49,309 bases of DNA from Daldinia sp. FL1419. Taxonomy: Eukaryota; Ascomycota; Sordariomycetes; Xylariales; Hypoxylaceae. Of the stretch, positions 26,304 through 37,104 are shown in pieces (the first letter of the stretch is position 1; every line of letters starts with the position of its first letter). The stretch spans positions 1 through 49,309 of the forward strand of contig MU623536.1 in NCBI GenBank assembly GCA_025201765.1, given 5' to 3'. Under the pieces are notes generated by a model, which saw nothing but the letters and a program-made list of their open reading frames with translations, ran no database searches and was not told the DNA's origin. A program made the position numbers and the translations under genes.

Positions 26304-26807
26304 ATGATGTCGTTCTTAGACATTGTAAGCAGATTACTAAGGCTTAGACCCCTGCAAGCCACAAGATCCACTGATAGGTCCCGCGAAGCCGGCGGCGGAC
26401 CGAGCGGCGCCGACTTTTTTGTCGCGGAGCTCGAGCTCCAATTCTGTCCCGCCCAAGAACAACCTCCAACGAAGAATTCGACTTTGCAAAACTCGGATGT
26501 TGTTATAAATATCCCCACCGAATCACAAATCAATACCCGTATCCAATTACCCGAAACCCCCGAACCCGCCTTACTTTACGCCGGAAGAGGAATTACCTCG
26601 CCGTCGCTGTTGGTGCTCCATCCGATTGATTCCGCTAGCTCGTTTACCGGCGGAAGTGATTATACCCTCAGCAATAATAGCAGCAGCAGCAATATCTCGG
26701 GGGTCAAGGCGGGAGGAGCGAAACTACGCGGTAATGAGGAGGTAGACCCGTGTGCGGCGGGAAAACAACGGGAGAGTCGGATTTGTTGGAGGGAATACTG
26801 GGGATAA
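26304..26807 (+). CDS. uncertain open frame, 167 codons, upstream of the membrane-protein gene
   Basis: An ATG frame (two adjacent ATGs) of 167 codons ends 47 nt before the next gene's ATG. The product is Ser-rich with no domain that I recognise. It may be a chance frame in a G+C-richer promoter, an upstream ORF in the leader of the downstream gene, or a small unannotated protein. I see no intron that would join it in frame to the downstream gene. Confidence 0.2.
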   Translation: MMSFLDIVSRLLRLRPLQATRSTDRSREAGGGPSGADFFVAELELQFCPAQEQPPTKNSTLQNSDVVINIPTESQINTRIQLPETPEPALLYAGRGITSPSLLVLHPIDSASSFTGGSDYTLSNNSSSSNISGVKAGGAKLRGNEEVDPCAAGKQRESRICWREYWG

Positions 26808-26854
26808 ATATATATATTTAAAAAAAGAAAAAGGGGACGAATCTTGGATAAAAT

Positions 26855-27268
26855 ATGGCAATCCAACCACCTCCTCCATCACCCCATCGCCCTCCCCGTC
26901 CTATAAGGCGCGGCCCAGCACCCCCCACCCCCACCTCCAACCCCAGCAGCAGCAAACTCCCCCCCTCGGGCGGAATATCCGGCATCACAATCAAGCGCTT
27001 AATCTGGACGGGCGCCTTCGCGGCCGTAACCATCGTCGGCGCGATCTACGGCGCGGGGCTGAAAACGCAATCCGAATTCAAGCAAGAGAAGCGCAAGATC
27101 GTCGAGGCGACCCCGGAAGATAGGATCGCCGATCTCGAGGCCCGGAGGGCGGCGCTCGTCGCGCAGAAGATGCCGTTCGAGAGAAAACTCGTGGATTTGA
27201 GGGCGAGGATGAAGGCACAGGAGGGGAAGGATGCTGTCGAGGGCGTGAGCGAGGCAGGGAAGAAGTGA
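26855..27268 (+). CDS. small single-pass membrane protein, hypothetical
   Basis: Intronless 137-aa protein. Residues 1-40 are Pro/Ser-rich with several Arg. Residues 48-69 form one hydrophobic segment (LIWTGAFAAVTIVGAIYGAG). Residues 70-125 are strongly charged and helix-prone (EATPEDRIADLEARR), probably a short coiled coil. A basic, acid-poor N-terminus before a single membrane span suits a mitochondrial inner-membrane or ER protein; this is inference. The biased codon use of the C-terminal half and the ordered layout argue for a real gene. It converges with Ubp6. I do not recognise a named family. Confidence 0.7.
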   Translation: MAIQPPPPSPHRPPRPIRRGPAPPTPTSNPSSSKLPPSGGISGITIKRLIWTGAFAAVTIVGAIYGAGLKTQSEFKQEKRKIVEATPEDRIADLEARRAALVAQKMPFERKLVDLRARMKAQEGKDAVEGVSEAGKK

Positions 27269-27887
27269 GTTGGCAGGGAAGTAATTGGATGCTTATAGTT
27301 GGGCTGGCTGAGTGTAGGACTCGACTCAAGGGCAAATATGAGTATAGGGGAAGGGGTAGCCCCTAAGGGTCTTAATATGTTCCATGTTAGGATATTGCTC
27401 CCTGCGTGGTCCCGAAGCGGGGATCTACGTTACCTGCATACGGGAAACGACTAATCACAAAGCGGCTATAGTAGCTTCTCATTTTACCCTTTAAACTGGG
27501 CAAAGGGTATATAGCTCATTAAAGAATAACTAGGTTAAAGGCGTACCGTCTCCCGTGGTCACGAATTGGATGTCCTCGAAGATAAGTGTGGATGGACGAA
27601 AAATAACAAATAAGAAAAATGGCGTACAAAGGATGCTATAGGCCGGGCTTGTGTGGATAGGCAGTTGGGGGGGTTAAATACGATGAAGTCGCGCATAACA
27701 TAGCAACCAACCTGCATAGGACAGCTTGAAGTTCAAAGTCCCGACTAAACGCGGCAAAACATCATCTATTTTCCGAACCGTACCCTATCGAGGGAAAGTG
27801 AATCTAATGCTAGCCATATTTCCTCCATTATCTTCTCATGCGCTTGGAACGCCCTTATGCGATATCGTGTCCTCGTCAGTTTCATAT
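27269..27887. other. convergent 3' intergenic region
   Basis: Holds the 3' ends of the plus-strand membrane-protein gene and the minus-strand Ubp6 gene. No further gene is seen. Confidence 0.5.
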
Positions 27888-29657
27888 TCACTCGGTAGTA
27901 CCCTCGGCAGAAGGCAACGGGATAGCGCGGTAGAGCAGGATAAGAGCAGAGTGAGACTCGCCACCACCGGCTAGCGCCTCGATCTTGTCCGCCGTTACCT
28001 CTGAAACCTTGTCGTCATTAAACCACCACCACTTTCCATCTTCCTCCTTTCGCTTTCCAGTCTTGGCATCCACAGGGGCCGTCTTCTTGACGTAAGCCGT
28101 GTAGTGACCACTGTCAGCACTTGCACCCTGGTGAGTGACGACGCCCCGGAGTTCGTATAAACCGGACTGGTTCGCACCGTCGTCATTCTTTAGCGATGGG
28201 TCGATAAGGGCATTCAACTCCTTCTTAGCTGCGAGAAGGGCCGCGTCACGTTCGGCATCAATCTCGGCGTCGGTCTTGTAAGTTTCGCCCATCTCGACGT
28301 CGCCATCCGCCGAGGTGCTGGGCTTGTTTTCTTCCTTCTTGTCATCCTTCTTCGCACCCTTGCCACCAGGAACATCGGCTTCTTCTTCCACAGCATTGCG
28401 CTTGCGCCTCTTACGCGCGCGCTCGATATCTTCCTCATCCTTTCGAACTTCACGTACCTTGTCTCGAACAGGGACGAGCATCCCCTTCAACTTGTCGTCA
28501 CAAAATTCCACGAGGTCCAACTCGTGGGGGAATGTAACCTTTCGCATGATTTTGGCCTTCTTTTGCGTCTCTCGTTTCCAGAAAAAGCGAACGAAATGCA
28601 CGGTCAAGTATTTGGGTAATCGTGAGATTTTAGAGGTCTTGGTATAGACAGCTTCCCTACCCAAGACCTCTGACCTCTTCTCCAGCTTCTCGCTTAGACC
28701 ATTCGCAATTCCATCTCGCAAATGATTCGTGTTACCGTCGATGTGGCAATTTAGCTTCAAAAAGGACTCCCTCGAGACCACAGGCTGCTCTCCAGCTTCC
28801 TTGGCTGCAGGGTCGTCGCATTCGAGTTCAGAGGTCAACTCTCCCTGCATATATTTATCGATAAATGAGACCTCGGGGGCCTCGGGGGCATCCTTCACGC
28901 GCAGCTTTTGACGCAGCTGTGTAACAATCTGAGACCATGCTTCCTCCGCGTCCTGCTGAGCGTAGCCGTGGCCGGTCCGCGAGCGCTCGGCGAACTGGGG
29001 GAAAGCAGTTCGTAGAGCTGTTAGAAATACCTGGGGAACATATGCCTCCTGGGTCTCGGACATATACTTGTAGAGCTCTCGTAGTTGCTTGGTCAGATCC
29101 AGGGGTGGTAAAAGACCGGTGGAACTCGCACTCGGAGGTTCGTACTTGGTTAAGGCGTCCTGAAGCTCTGGAATAGCACGGAGAGTCTGGAGCGTGGAGT
29201 TAAGATAACAAGTGTTGCCAAGATTAGCCAGGCCGGCTGGTATAGCCCCTTCTTGTTGGGCAGCCTCGGCTTCCGTCATATCCTCGACGAACTTGATCGG
29301 TTCCTTCGGTCGAGCGAGAGCCTCCTGTCCTTCTTTTCCCGGAGTACCAAGCATCATTATTGTTTGACCAGGTTTAAAGTCAAACTTGCTCATAGGGGTA
29401 TCGTCTTTCACTTGGCCACCCTTCACTAGAATCTTTTGACGCTCGGGTTCTACGCCTGTGAGACTGTAAAGCTGAAACTTGAAGACATCACCGGTGGACT
29501 CGGGATCGACGTCGATATCATACTTGGTGCCTTGGTGTTTGACGACGACTGTTACCAAGCAGATAATATATTAGTGGATTTTTTCTTGGTAGCATTTCTT
29601 GGTGGCATAGAACCGGGGTCTGAACTTGAAGAAGTACTCACCTGGTATGGTCGCCAT
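27888..29657 (-). CDS. UBP6: Ubp6/USP14 proteasome-associated ubiquitin hydrolase
   Basis: Deubiquitinase of the USP family that docks on the 26S proteasome and trims ubiquitin from substrates; family role known from Ubp6/USP14. The model has two exons, 29,657-29,642 (16 nt) and 29,548-27,888, giving 558 aa. The 93-nt intron (donor GTGAGT, acceptor AACAG) restores the start MATIPVVVKHQG; without it the frame has no ATG. Residues 1-75 form the ubiquitin-like domain (KILVKGGQVKDD). The Cys box GLANLGNTCYLNS carries catalytic Cys119. The His box THQGASADSGHYTAYV carries His487, followed by WWWFNDDKV with the catalytic Asp. A Lys/Arg/Glu-rich insert at about 370-450 makes it longer than yeast Ubp6 (about 500 aa). 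It diverges from ARPC4. Confidence 0.96.
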
Positions 29658-30368
29658 CTTGTCGTAATTTTCAATAATACTATCTTCACTATGTTCTTCT
29701 CGTCAGGGTTGAAACTAGAAGATGTGCTCGGCGGAAAGGGTGGAAAGTGGGAATTATATTTATTTGTCTAATACGTAGCAGCAAATTGGGGTATTAAGGT
29801 AGGTGGTAGGTGGTAGGTGGTAACCTAGGTGGTAGGTAAAGCTGGCAAGGCAAACTCGCGGGTGCGTCACCCCCCAATAAATCGGTGCGGATTCTACCCG
29901 CTATCCAGAGAGTTTCAACCGAAGTGGGGCCTCTACGCTGCGGGGCTAAAAGATAAAGTGTCAAGCCACACCGACCAAGCAGCCAAGCAGCCTGCCACAA
30001 ATCCACCAATCTTAATTTGACGTCACGTGCCTTATCCTACTAAATCGATAAGCTGCAGCTATGCAACCTAGTAGGCTGTCAGGTAACTTTCGTACCTACC
30101 TACATACCTTAGTAATAGGTTGCCCGTTCCAACTAAATTAGGTACATCAGGTACGTATTTCCTCAGCTCAAGCTACTAAGGTAAGTGTCATAATTGCCCC
30201 ACATTAGACCTTCGTTGGACCTCGAACGAAGAAAGCGAAGAAGCGGAACGTCGTAATTAGGTAACTAACTTAAAGGAATCATTGTCAGGCTGGGAATTGC
30301 TTCACTCCCCCCCACACTCATTGTAGGACATTAAACATCAGGTTGGGGGACTAGCCGCTCTACGCATC
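29658..30368. promoter_or_regulatory. divergent promoter of UBP6 and ARPC4
   Basis: A 711-bp interval between two divergent start codons. It holds GGTAGGT tandem words near 29,800-29,840 on the UBP6 side and a CCAAT / CRE-like / E-box cluster near its midpoint. TAGGTA-type words are also present (30,094-30,160). Confidence 0.65.
30006..30029. promoter_or_regulatory. CCAAT box and overlapping CRE-like/E-box site
   Basis: CCAAT lies at 30,006-30,010. The palindrome TGACGTCA, the classic CRE recognised by Atf1/CREB-type bZIP factors, lies at 30,018-30,025 and overlaps the E-box CACGTG at 30,024-30,029. The site is about 350 bp from both start codons. Sequence match only; binding is inferred. 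Confidence 0.45.
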
Positions 30369-31131
30369 ATGGTATATTTTATATATTCCTATATCATACC
30401 AAAAGTCATCTGCTAACTTCAATTCTCGCAAGTCCCAATCTCTCCGCCCGTACCTCCAATGCGTGCGGAGCACTCTCACGGCCGCCCTTTGCCTTTCCAA
30501 CTTCGCCTCCCAAACCTCCGAACGACACAATGTTCCCGAGATCGAAGCTCAGACTTCTCCTGAAGTTCTGCTCAACCCCTTAGTTATCGCCCGAAACGAA
30601 AACGAGAAGGTCTTGATCGAACCCAGCATCAACAGCGTACGAATCAGCATCAAGATCAAGCAGGCAGACGAGATCGAGAATATCCTAGTCCACAAGTTTA
30701 CGCGTTTCCTGACCCAGCGAGCCGAGGCCTTCTTTATCCTTAGGAGGAAACCTATCAAGGTATTGCCGTCCCGTCTAGTCGGGCCAGCATAGCGTCGTCT
30801 GGAGCTAACTCGGTGCGAATAGGGGTACGACATCTCCTTCTTAATAACCAACTTCCATACCGAGGAGATGTTGAAGCACAAGCTGGTCGACTTCATCATC
30901 CAATTCATGGAAGAAGTAGACAAGGAAATATCCGAGATGAAGCTATTTGTACGTCACCCTAGAGTTTACCCCTTATTATGTCCGAAGTCACGAAATTAGC
31001 TAACCAAGACTAGTTGAACGCACGAGCAAGATTCGTCGCTGAATCTTTCTTAACACCCGTAAGCTTATCCCCGTCTCGTCACATCTACCCTAAACACCCT
31101 ACTAATGTTGTTGCGTTCTTAGTTTGATTAA
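30369..31131 (+). CDS. ARPC4: Arp2/3 complex subunit 4 (ARPC4 / Arc19)
   Basis: Core subunit of the actin-nucleating Arp2/3 complex, needed for actin patches and endocytosis. Five exons: 30,369-30,371, 30,433-30,759, 30,823-30,948, 31,014-31,058 and 31,123-31,131, giving 169 aa (human ARPC4 has 168). Exon 1 codes only the ATG, and exon 5 codes only Phe-Asp-stop. Spliced landmarks match the family: SLRPYLQCVRSTL, FASQTSERHNVPE, INSVRISIKIKQADEIE, RRKPIKGYDISFLITNFHTE, FMEEVDKEISEMKL and ARARFVAESFLTPFD. All four introns are 61-65 nt with GT..AG ends, and TGCTAAC, GCTAAC and ACTAAT branch sites are visible. No other in-frame ATG fits, since the upstream frame is closed without intron 1. Confidence 0.97.
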
Positions 31132-34080
31132 ACAACAACGCCCATGGAGGGCGTGGTTTCTTCCTGGTTGAAATTGGGGAGAAAAGGACACGAGCAACGA
31201 AAGCTGACAATTCATGAAAGTCAAGAACCGATCATACCCAGAGCATAGCTGGTTGAGGCCGCACATATAGACAGCGGACTCTGGCAATATGCATTACTTA
31301 CCTAGATATAAAATGATAGCAAACTGTGATTTCAGGTTACCATTTGGTCTATCTACCCAGTTAATATTTATATAATCCCGTGATATGCATAGAATCGATA
31401 TCCCTGATATCTGGTCCCTATATATCACGAGGATAGGCTTTAACTATCTAAGCGATGCTGTTCTGGACTTTTACGACCTATAGTTTCACAAGTTATAGCC
31501 CCTCCCCCGGGGATATCTACAGTATGGAAGACCATTCGTCTATGATACTAGTGCCCTCAGTCTCTCGGCATAGACAAAATATACCCATAGAATATTTACT
31601 AGTTTGAAGCCGGTGCCCATTATAGGCTATGAATATCCAGATGGGTAATTAGACAAAGCAAATCCTAAGTTAGCCTAATACGCATAGTGCCGGCACATTA
31701 ATATTGCTTGAAGTGTTATTGCCTTTGGATTTAATAATTCCTACTCCCTCGACTCGACAGTCGATACGGAGGTTTCGTTCACGTTATATTTAACAGATAT
31801 GTATAAAATATCTAGATCGAGAATTACTAGTGTCATATCTTGACCCATTTCACTAATTACGCCTTACTCGTCACCTATTCCAAGTCGATTATGCCAAGGA
31901 TCCGAACTCTATTTTACTATTATCAAACACGATATTCCTAAATGTAGTCATAGCAATAATAGAATTTAGTCCGTTATTTGAAAAAGGTTATGATATTATC
32001 CTATCTCTCCCTCCGTTATGTGAGGTTAGTTAAGCCACTTGAATAGTAGCATATTTAAAGTAATACTAGGTAATAATAACTAGTATTCACCGTCTACGAA
32101 CCGGGTATCGTTATGGTAAGAAGCCACTACCTAAGGTTTTACCTTCTTGGATTGTGAAACTGCGTAGAATCGCGACTACGCGCCGGCGTAGGCGACGAGA
32201 TAACACAGTCTAGATATTTTAGTTATATCCCTACAAGGGGGAGGCTATGTATATATATATATACAACAACAACAAAACAGTACTCATTGTTTATACTTTT
32301 TACGATGTCCGCTAGCTACGAATTGGCGGCTTCACTTAATAATTCCGTCTCAGAATGCCTATTTACAAAACTTGTACTAAACTCTCCAAAGATAGTTCGA
32401 GTATATACCCGCCTACATACATGTACCTACCTCCTGGGTGTTTACGCAGTTGCCTACTTCTAGGTAAGTCTCGTAGACTGTCATTCCCGACGCTCTTAAC
32501 GTAACTTCTCAGATATATATCGTAAAGAGGGGGTGATGTTTGTTTCCAGGCAGCAATTTCAGCCATCATGGTACACCATTATCTCTAGGAAGCCGCATGA
32601 TAGACTAAAGACATACCAAACACTAAAGGTGCGCGCCGAATTCCGCTACAACAGCTATCTCGTAGCAAATTCCTCAAGTACCTGCCTTGTTGTACCGTCC
32701 TATCTCTCAAACCTTCCTCTAGAGCCGCAAGTATAAAAGTTGCAAGCAACAACTACCATTAACTACCATTAGTTGATGCCTTTGTACTTGGCGTGTTGTT
32801 TGCGTTGATCCGTCATCTCGTTAGTAACTTGCTAAGGCACAACATTTCCGCTTCCCAAAGGATATATATTTCCTAGCCTTCAACTATCCTCGTGAGTTTA
32901 GTTTGATACTTACTACTTACGCTTCCATATCACCTCCTGCCGGAGTAGCACTGGCCTCTTAGTTACCTTCTCCTAGGTAGGGTACGCGTGGCGAGCACCT
33001 GGCGCACTTTTCGAAATTCCTTTCCCACCCCTGCCTCCCGCCAAAGTGCCAATTTGACTGCCAATTTGACTGCATATCTATTACATTCAAACCATTCTGA
33101 CCCACTAGACCTGCAAGTTACAACGTTGGGTTCGAATCTAGTAGTAGGTACGTACATCAACTTCCACACCGTCGCGATTCGCCGCATGTCTGAGAGTACC
33201 GCTAGTGTTTGCTAATTCACCCATCTAGAAGCGCATACATCACTCAAATATCCATCAAGAATATTCATAACGAATCTATTTGCAAGGGGAGATAGGGAAA
33301 TTTATTTATCTAGGCCCCTCAGGTACATAGTAAGTAATATCGCCCCCCCCCCCCTTTCGACTCTTTGACATTTCGAAATCACCTTGTTTCGTACCCGCGC
33401 GATCTTTTTTTATTTAATTTTTTCTCTCTACCTATATACACCAACCTCCCATCGCCCATGTACCCTCCCATCATGCATATTGGAAAAGGTACATGATGCA
33501 AGAAATTTTTTTCTCTTTTGGAAGGAAAAAAATACTGGGTACCTAATTCCGGTACCTCACCCTGAACCTTTACTCTCACAACCATTATCACCAGCCTCTC
33601 CCTACCACAGTACCTCAAAAACATATTCTTTTTAGCAACTGCCGCTAGCGGTGCATTGGTAATTACCTATCTAACCTTCTCACGTACCTTGCGTATATAC
33701 TTTGGTACACGCTTTGCACACAAACTCCCAGCTCAACTTCTACCTATTTATCAACCCTCCCACACACTCGCAGTTCCAAAATTCCAATTTCTTTCCCTTT
33801 TCCCTACACACCTTCACTACAATTTTCAGGATCCTTCTTGGCTCTTCAAAGAACTAACAAACTTGTTCGGATAGTCTATGAGGCTTGTGAGGGCATCTAT
33901 CTACGACATAGTTTGCAAGACATTCCTACCAGCACACACTTTCACCTAAAAGTATTAGACACTACTACGCTATAGATCTTTACTTTTATCAGTTCGTTAC
34001 TTATTGTTCTTGTTACTTCAATTGCCTTGGTCGCTTCTTTTTACAGTCCTTTTCGCAACTTCACAATCTCCAATTGCAAT
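31132..34080. other. gene-free interval upstream of the RRM gene
   Basis: About 2.9 kb. The first part (31,288-32,362) has no frame of 60 codons and looks A+T-rich. The part after about 33,200 is pyrimidine-rich on the plus strand and probably belongs to the promoter and leader of the RRM gene. It contains a C12 tract and a short direct repeat, and no RNA gene. Confidence 0.5.
33048..33073. repeat. short direct repeat of GCCAATTTGACT
   Basis: Two adjacent copies of a 13-bp word containing CCAAT lie in the upstream DNA of the RRM gene. Two CCAAT boxes or a simple duplication are equally possible. Confidence 0.6.
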
Positions 34081-34229
34081 GTAAGTGCTCAATTTACTTA
34101 TTCCCCCCTTACACAGTGTTACTCTTACGTTGCGCCCCCCCCCCTTGATGAAGAGGAATTCATCTACAACTACCAAAATGATTACCAGTTGAGTTGATGA
34201 ATGCTAATATTATATGTCGCTCAATTTAG
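34081..34229 (+). other. predicted 5' UTR intron of the RRM gene
   Basis: A strong donor GTAAGT at 34,081, a TGCTAAT branch site at 34,202 and a TTTAG acceptor ending at 34,229 define a 149-nt intron. Removing it deletes the upstream ATG at 34,214 and leaves the ATG at 34,265 as first start. Inferred from signals only. Confidence 0.5.
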
Positions 34230-34264
34230 AGACGTCGTATTTGCATCTATTGACTCATTCCAAC

Positions 34265-37104
34265 ATGCCTGGACCAGCTGCTCCGGGTGCCCGATGGGCC
34301 AACTCTCGCCTTCCTCGTCAACCCCTTACTACGCCCCTGAAGGCTGCTCCGGGTGAAGGCAACGGTGCGAGTACTTCTGCTCAGGACACCCATATCAAAC
34401 AGCACGCCAATTCCTTCCAAGCTGCTAATACAGCGAAGGGAGGCAGGATGGCAGGTGATACCAACTTCTCCGACGAGGGTAGTTACCATGCTACTCCCAT
34501 TTCATCCGGTTCTACCTTGTGGACGAGTCCGGTTGCTGGCGCTGTTGCCTCAAATGGCATGGACAAGGTAATATCCTCTCACTCCTAACCCTAACAAATA
34601 CATTGTGATATGTACTGGTTGTTAATTACGATCTGAACTCAACCCTTATCCTTTTCAATCTTAACATTATAAATATATGCTGACATGTTTTCTCTAACCT
34701 TATAGGCCCAGGTCTATCGCACTCCTAGGGAAGTGTTCTCGAGCGGTCTAAATGTTGAACCGGGTGCTCAGAACTTCACCAACGGATACGGATTCATCAA
34801 TGGAAATTCCTCTAGCCATGTTCAGGCATTTGCGGGCAACATCTCGCAGTCGTCGATCACAGACTACTCTGCTTCCCTTCGCGTTCAGCAGTACTGGACT
34901 CCTGCGGAGCCGAAGGCCCGAAACGCGGTGATGACAGGCATGCCGACGCAGGAGGACTACGAGAAATTTTCAGACAGAGATCCGGGTAGTCGTCGTCAAT
35001 CTTGCATCCAAAGCGAGAATGAGGAGATCTTCCGACAGGTTCTCCGCAACGTCGCGAACGGCCAGCCTTTGACCTCTCCGAGCAAGAAGAGCGGCCACGA
35101 GCGTAAGAACACGACTGTTTCAGCACCAGCCAAATTCACGCCGGGAACCCCGTCTGAACTTCCTAGTGGTGGAGTCAGCGTAGCTTCTCCACCAAACCAA
35201 CTGATCAACCAACACAGCTTAGGCTTGAGGGTCGATGTCTCGGAACTCTCCCATAGTCGGAGAACACCAATAGTCCAGGACAATCTTGTTCATCTTACTA
35301 CGCCTACTAGCTTGCAGAGAATCGGCTTGCTTAATCGCAACCCTTCAACTACCCGAAGCAACAGTAGGGAAGCCGCTACGGGTGCCTACCAAATAAGCCC
35401 CTTGGCCCCTAATGGGAATTCTCGCGCTATCCAGTCCATTTCCTCTATCGCGTACCCCGATCCTAATGCTTCTCTTTCGCGATCTTCCAGTGGGTCTTCA
35501 AGCGGGAACGGTCTCCTGGAGGCTTTGAGAAGAGTCCAGGAAGGTTCTCCTACGCCCCATGCTAAAACTTCGATACAACAGCAACGTATTATTACTCAGA
35601 CTCCATTGAGTCAGCGATCTGTATCCCCGATCTACGGACCACTTGAATTCCATCCCATTCCGGAAGAAGTTCAGAAGGTTCGCTCGAACTGGTTGAACCA
35701 GTTGACAGGTCCCAACGGGCAGCCCACTGTCGAGGGGATGCTTCACCCAGCGAACATACCGTTTATCGAAACGTGCCATCTTACCAATCGCGCTAATAAT
35801 GGGGTTGTTTGCATTACCAACGTAAGTCTCATGGAAATGGCTTCCCACTACTTACAAACCGTAGATATGGACGTTATGCTGACCTTTTTTTTTTTTATAT
35901 AAAAAAAGATTCCTTATGAGATCACCCGTGCTGAGGTCATTGCCTTCTTGGGTCGCAGCGCGCGCATTCTGAACGACAACGAGGAACCCATCCATATTAT
36001 CATGGATCGTGTTACTAGCAAGACTAACGATTGCTACGTCGAATTCGTCTCGTTCCAGGAAGCTGTCAATGCTGTGGACCGACACCATGCGGCCGTCAGG
36101 CAAGAGCGCCACCCAAAGCTCGGTGATCGAAATGTAGATGTGTCGCTCTCGTCGCAGGCGAAGCTCATGAAGGAGCTTTTCCCAACTGCGCACGGAGTTG
36201 ACTGGCAACAATCTCCATACTCGTTCACGTTTAACGCGGAGTACGATTTCCAGAACTTCAAGGGGTTCATTTGTGCGGAGGAGATGAATATGCTATTTAA
36301 GCATGCTGAGGCCAACTCGCACGTGAGTAATATTTTCTATCTCGTCGCATCCTTGGACATGTTGCTGATTTTATATTCAACAGGCCTCGTACGCGAAAGG
36401 CTGCCCTGAACGTCCATTTGAGTGCATGATTAGCACTATTAAGAAGATGCCGTGGTACTTGACCGAGCGCATCACCATCAAGGAGCGTCACTATATTTAT
36501 GACGTGGCGTTTAAGATGGTCGAGTATCTGATCGAGCTTTTAGAGAGAGGTACACTGCGCCGTGGTCAGAAGCCCGATTATAATCGCCTCACCAAGCAGC
36601 TTCTCAACCGACTTGTGAAGGCCATCATGCTCTGCCCTGGCTTCACTGTTAGCCAGAAGGACAATGTCGCGTATCTGGTCAACCTGCCCGAGCGTGACTT
36701 GTGCGACTACAACCAGCCTCCCTTTGCTGATGGCTGGCGCCACCTGTACGCCCTTGGCGTTAAGCCCGGTGCCCCTCTAGATGTCGTCGAGGTATGTTAT
36801 ACCTACTCCTATTGTATTTTTTTTTGAGTTTCATGCTGACAAAGTCGAATAGTTCTACATTGCCCTAATCCGCACCGAAACTTCTCGCGTCGTGGAGAAC
36901 CTCGACGTCGTCCGAAAGCGTGCCCTGAAGTTCGAGCAGCGTGACACATCCGACTATTGGGGATTCTTCTGGTGCGAGATAGGCTTACCGTCGGGACCGG
37001 CGTTTGACAACATGACGCTGGCCAACGTCGCTGCTTTAGAGTGGGAAGCAATGGAGAAGGTCATCCGACGAGCCATCACCGGAGGGCTGCTACCCTCTTA
37101 CTAA
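34265..37104 (+). CDS. RRM-domain RNA-binding protein
   Basis: Predicted RNA-binding protein of 830 aa. Exons are 34,265-34,567, 34,706-35,821, 35,909-36,322, 36,384-36,791 and 36,853-37,104; all introns fall between codons with GT..AG ends. Residues 1-460 are Ser/Asn/Pro-rich and probably disordered. A single RRM starts at about 467: RNP2-like VVCITNIPYEI is split by intron 2, and RNP1-like CYVEFVSF lies at 515-522. Its HIIMDRVTSKTNDCY segment recalls the hnRNP F/H quasi-RRM style. The rest (about 580-830) is a conserved-looking globular part (MPWYLTERITIKERHY, PGFTVSQKDNVAYLV) that I cannot assign. The start could also be ATG 34,214, adding 17 residues, but that lies inside the predicted leader intron. 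The RNA target is unknown. Confidence 0.9.

Noticed and set aside
28315..28647. Plus-strand frames opposite UBP6 (also 28,937-29,176 and 29,436-29,771)
   Set aside because: Shadows of the UBP6 exons and introns on the other strand.
33120..33140. GGTTCGAATCTAG resembling a tRNA B box
   Set aside because: No matching A box, acceptor stem or cloverleaf could be built around it.
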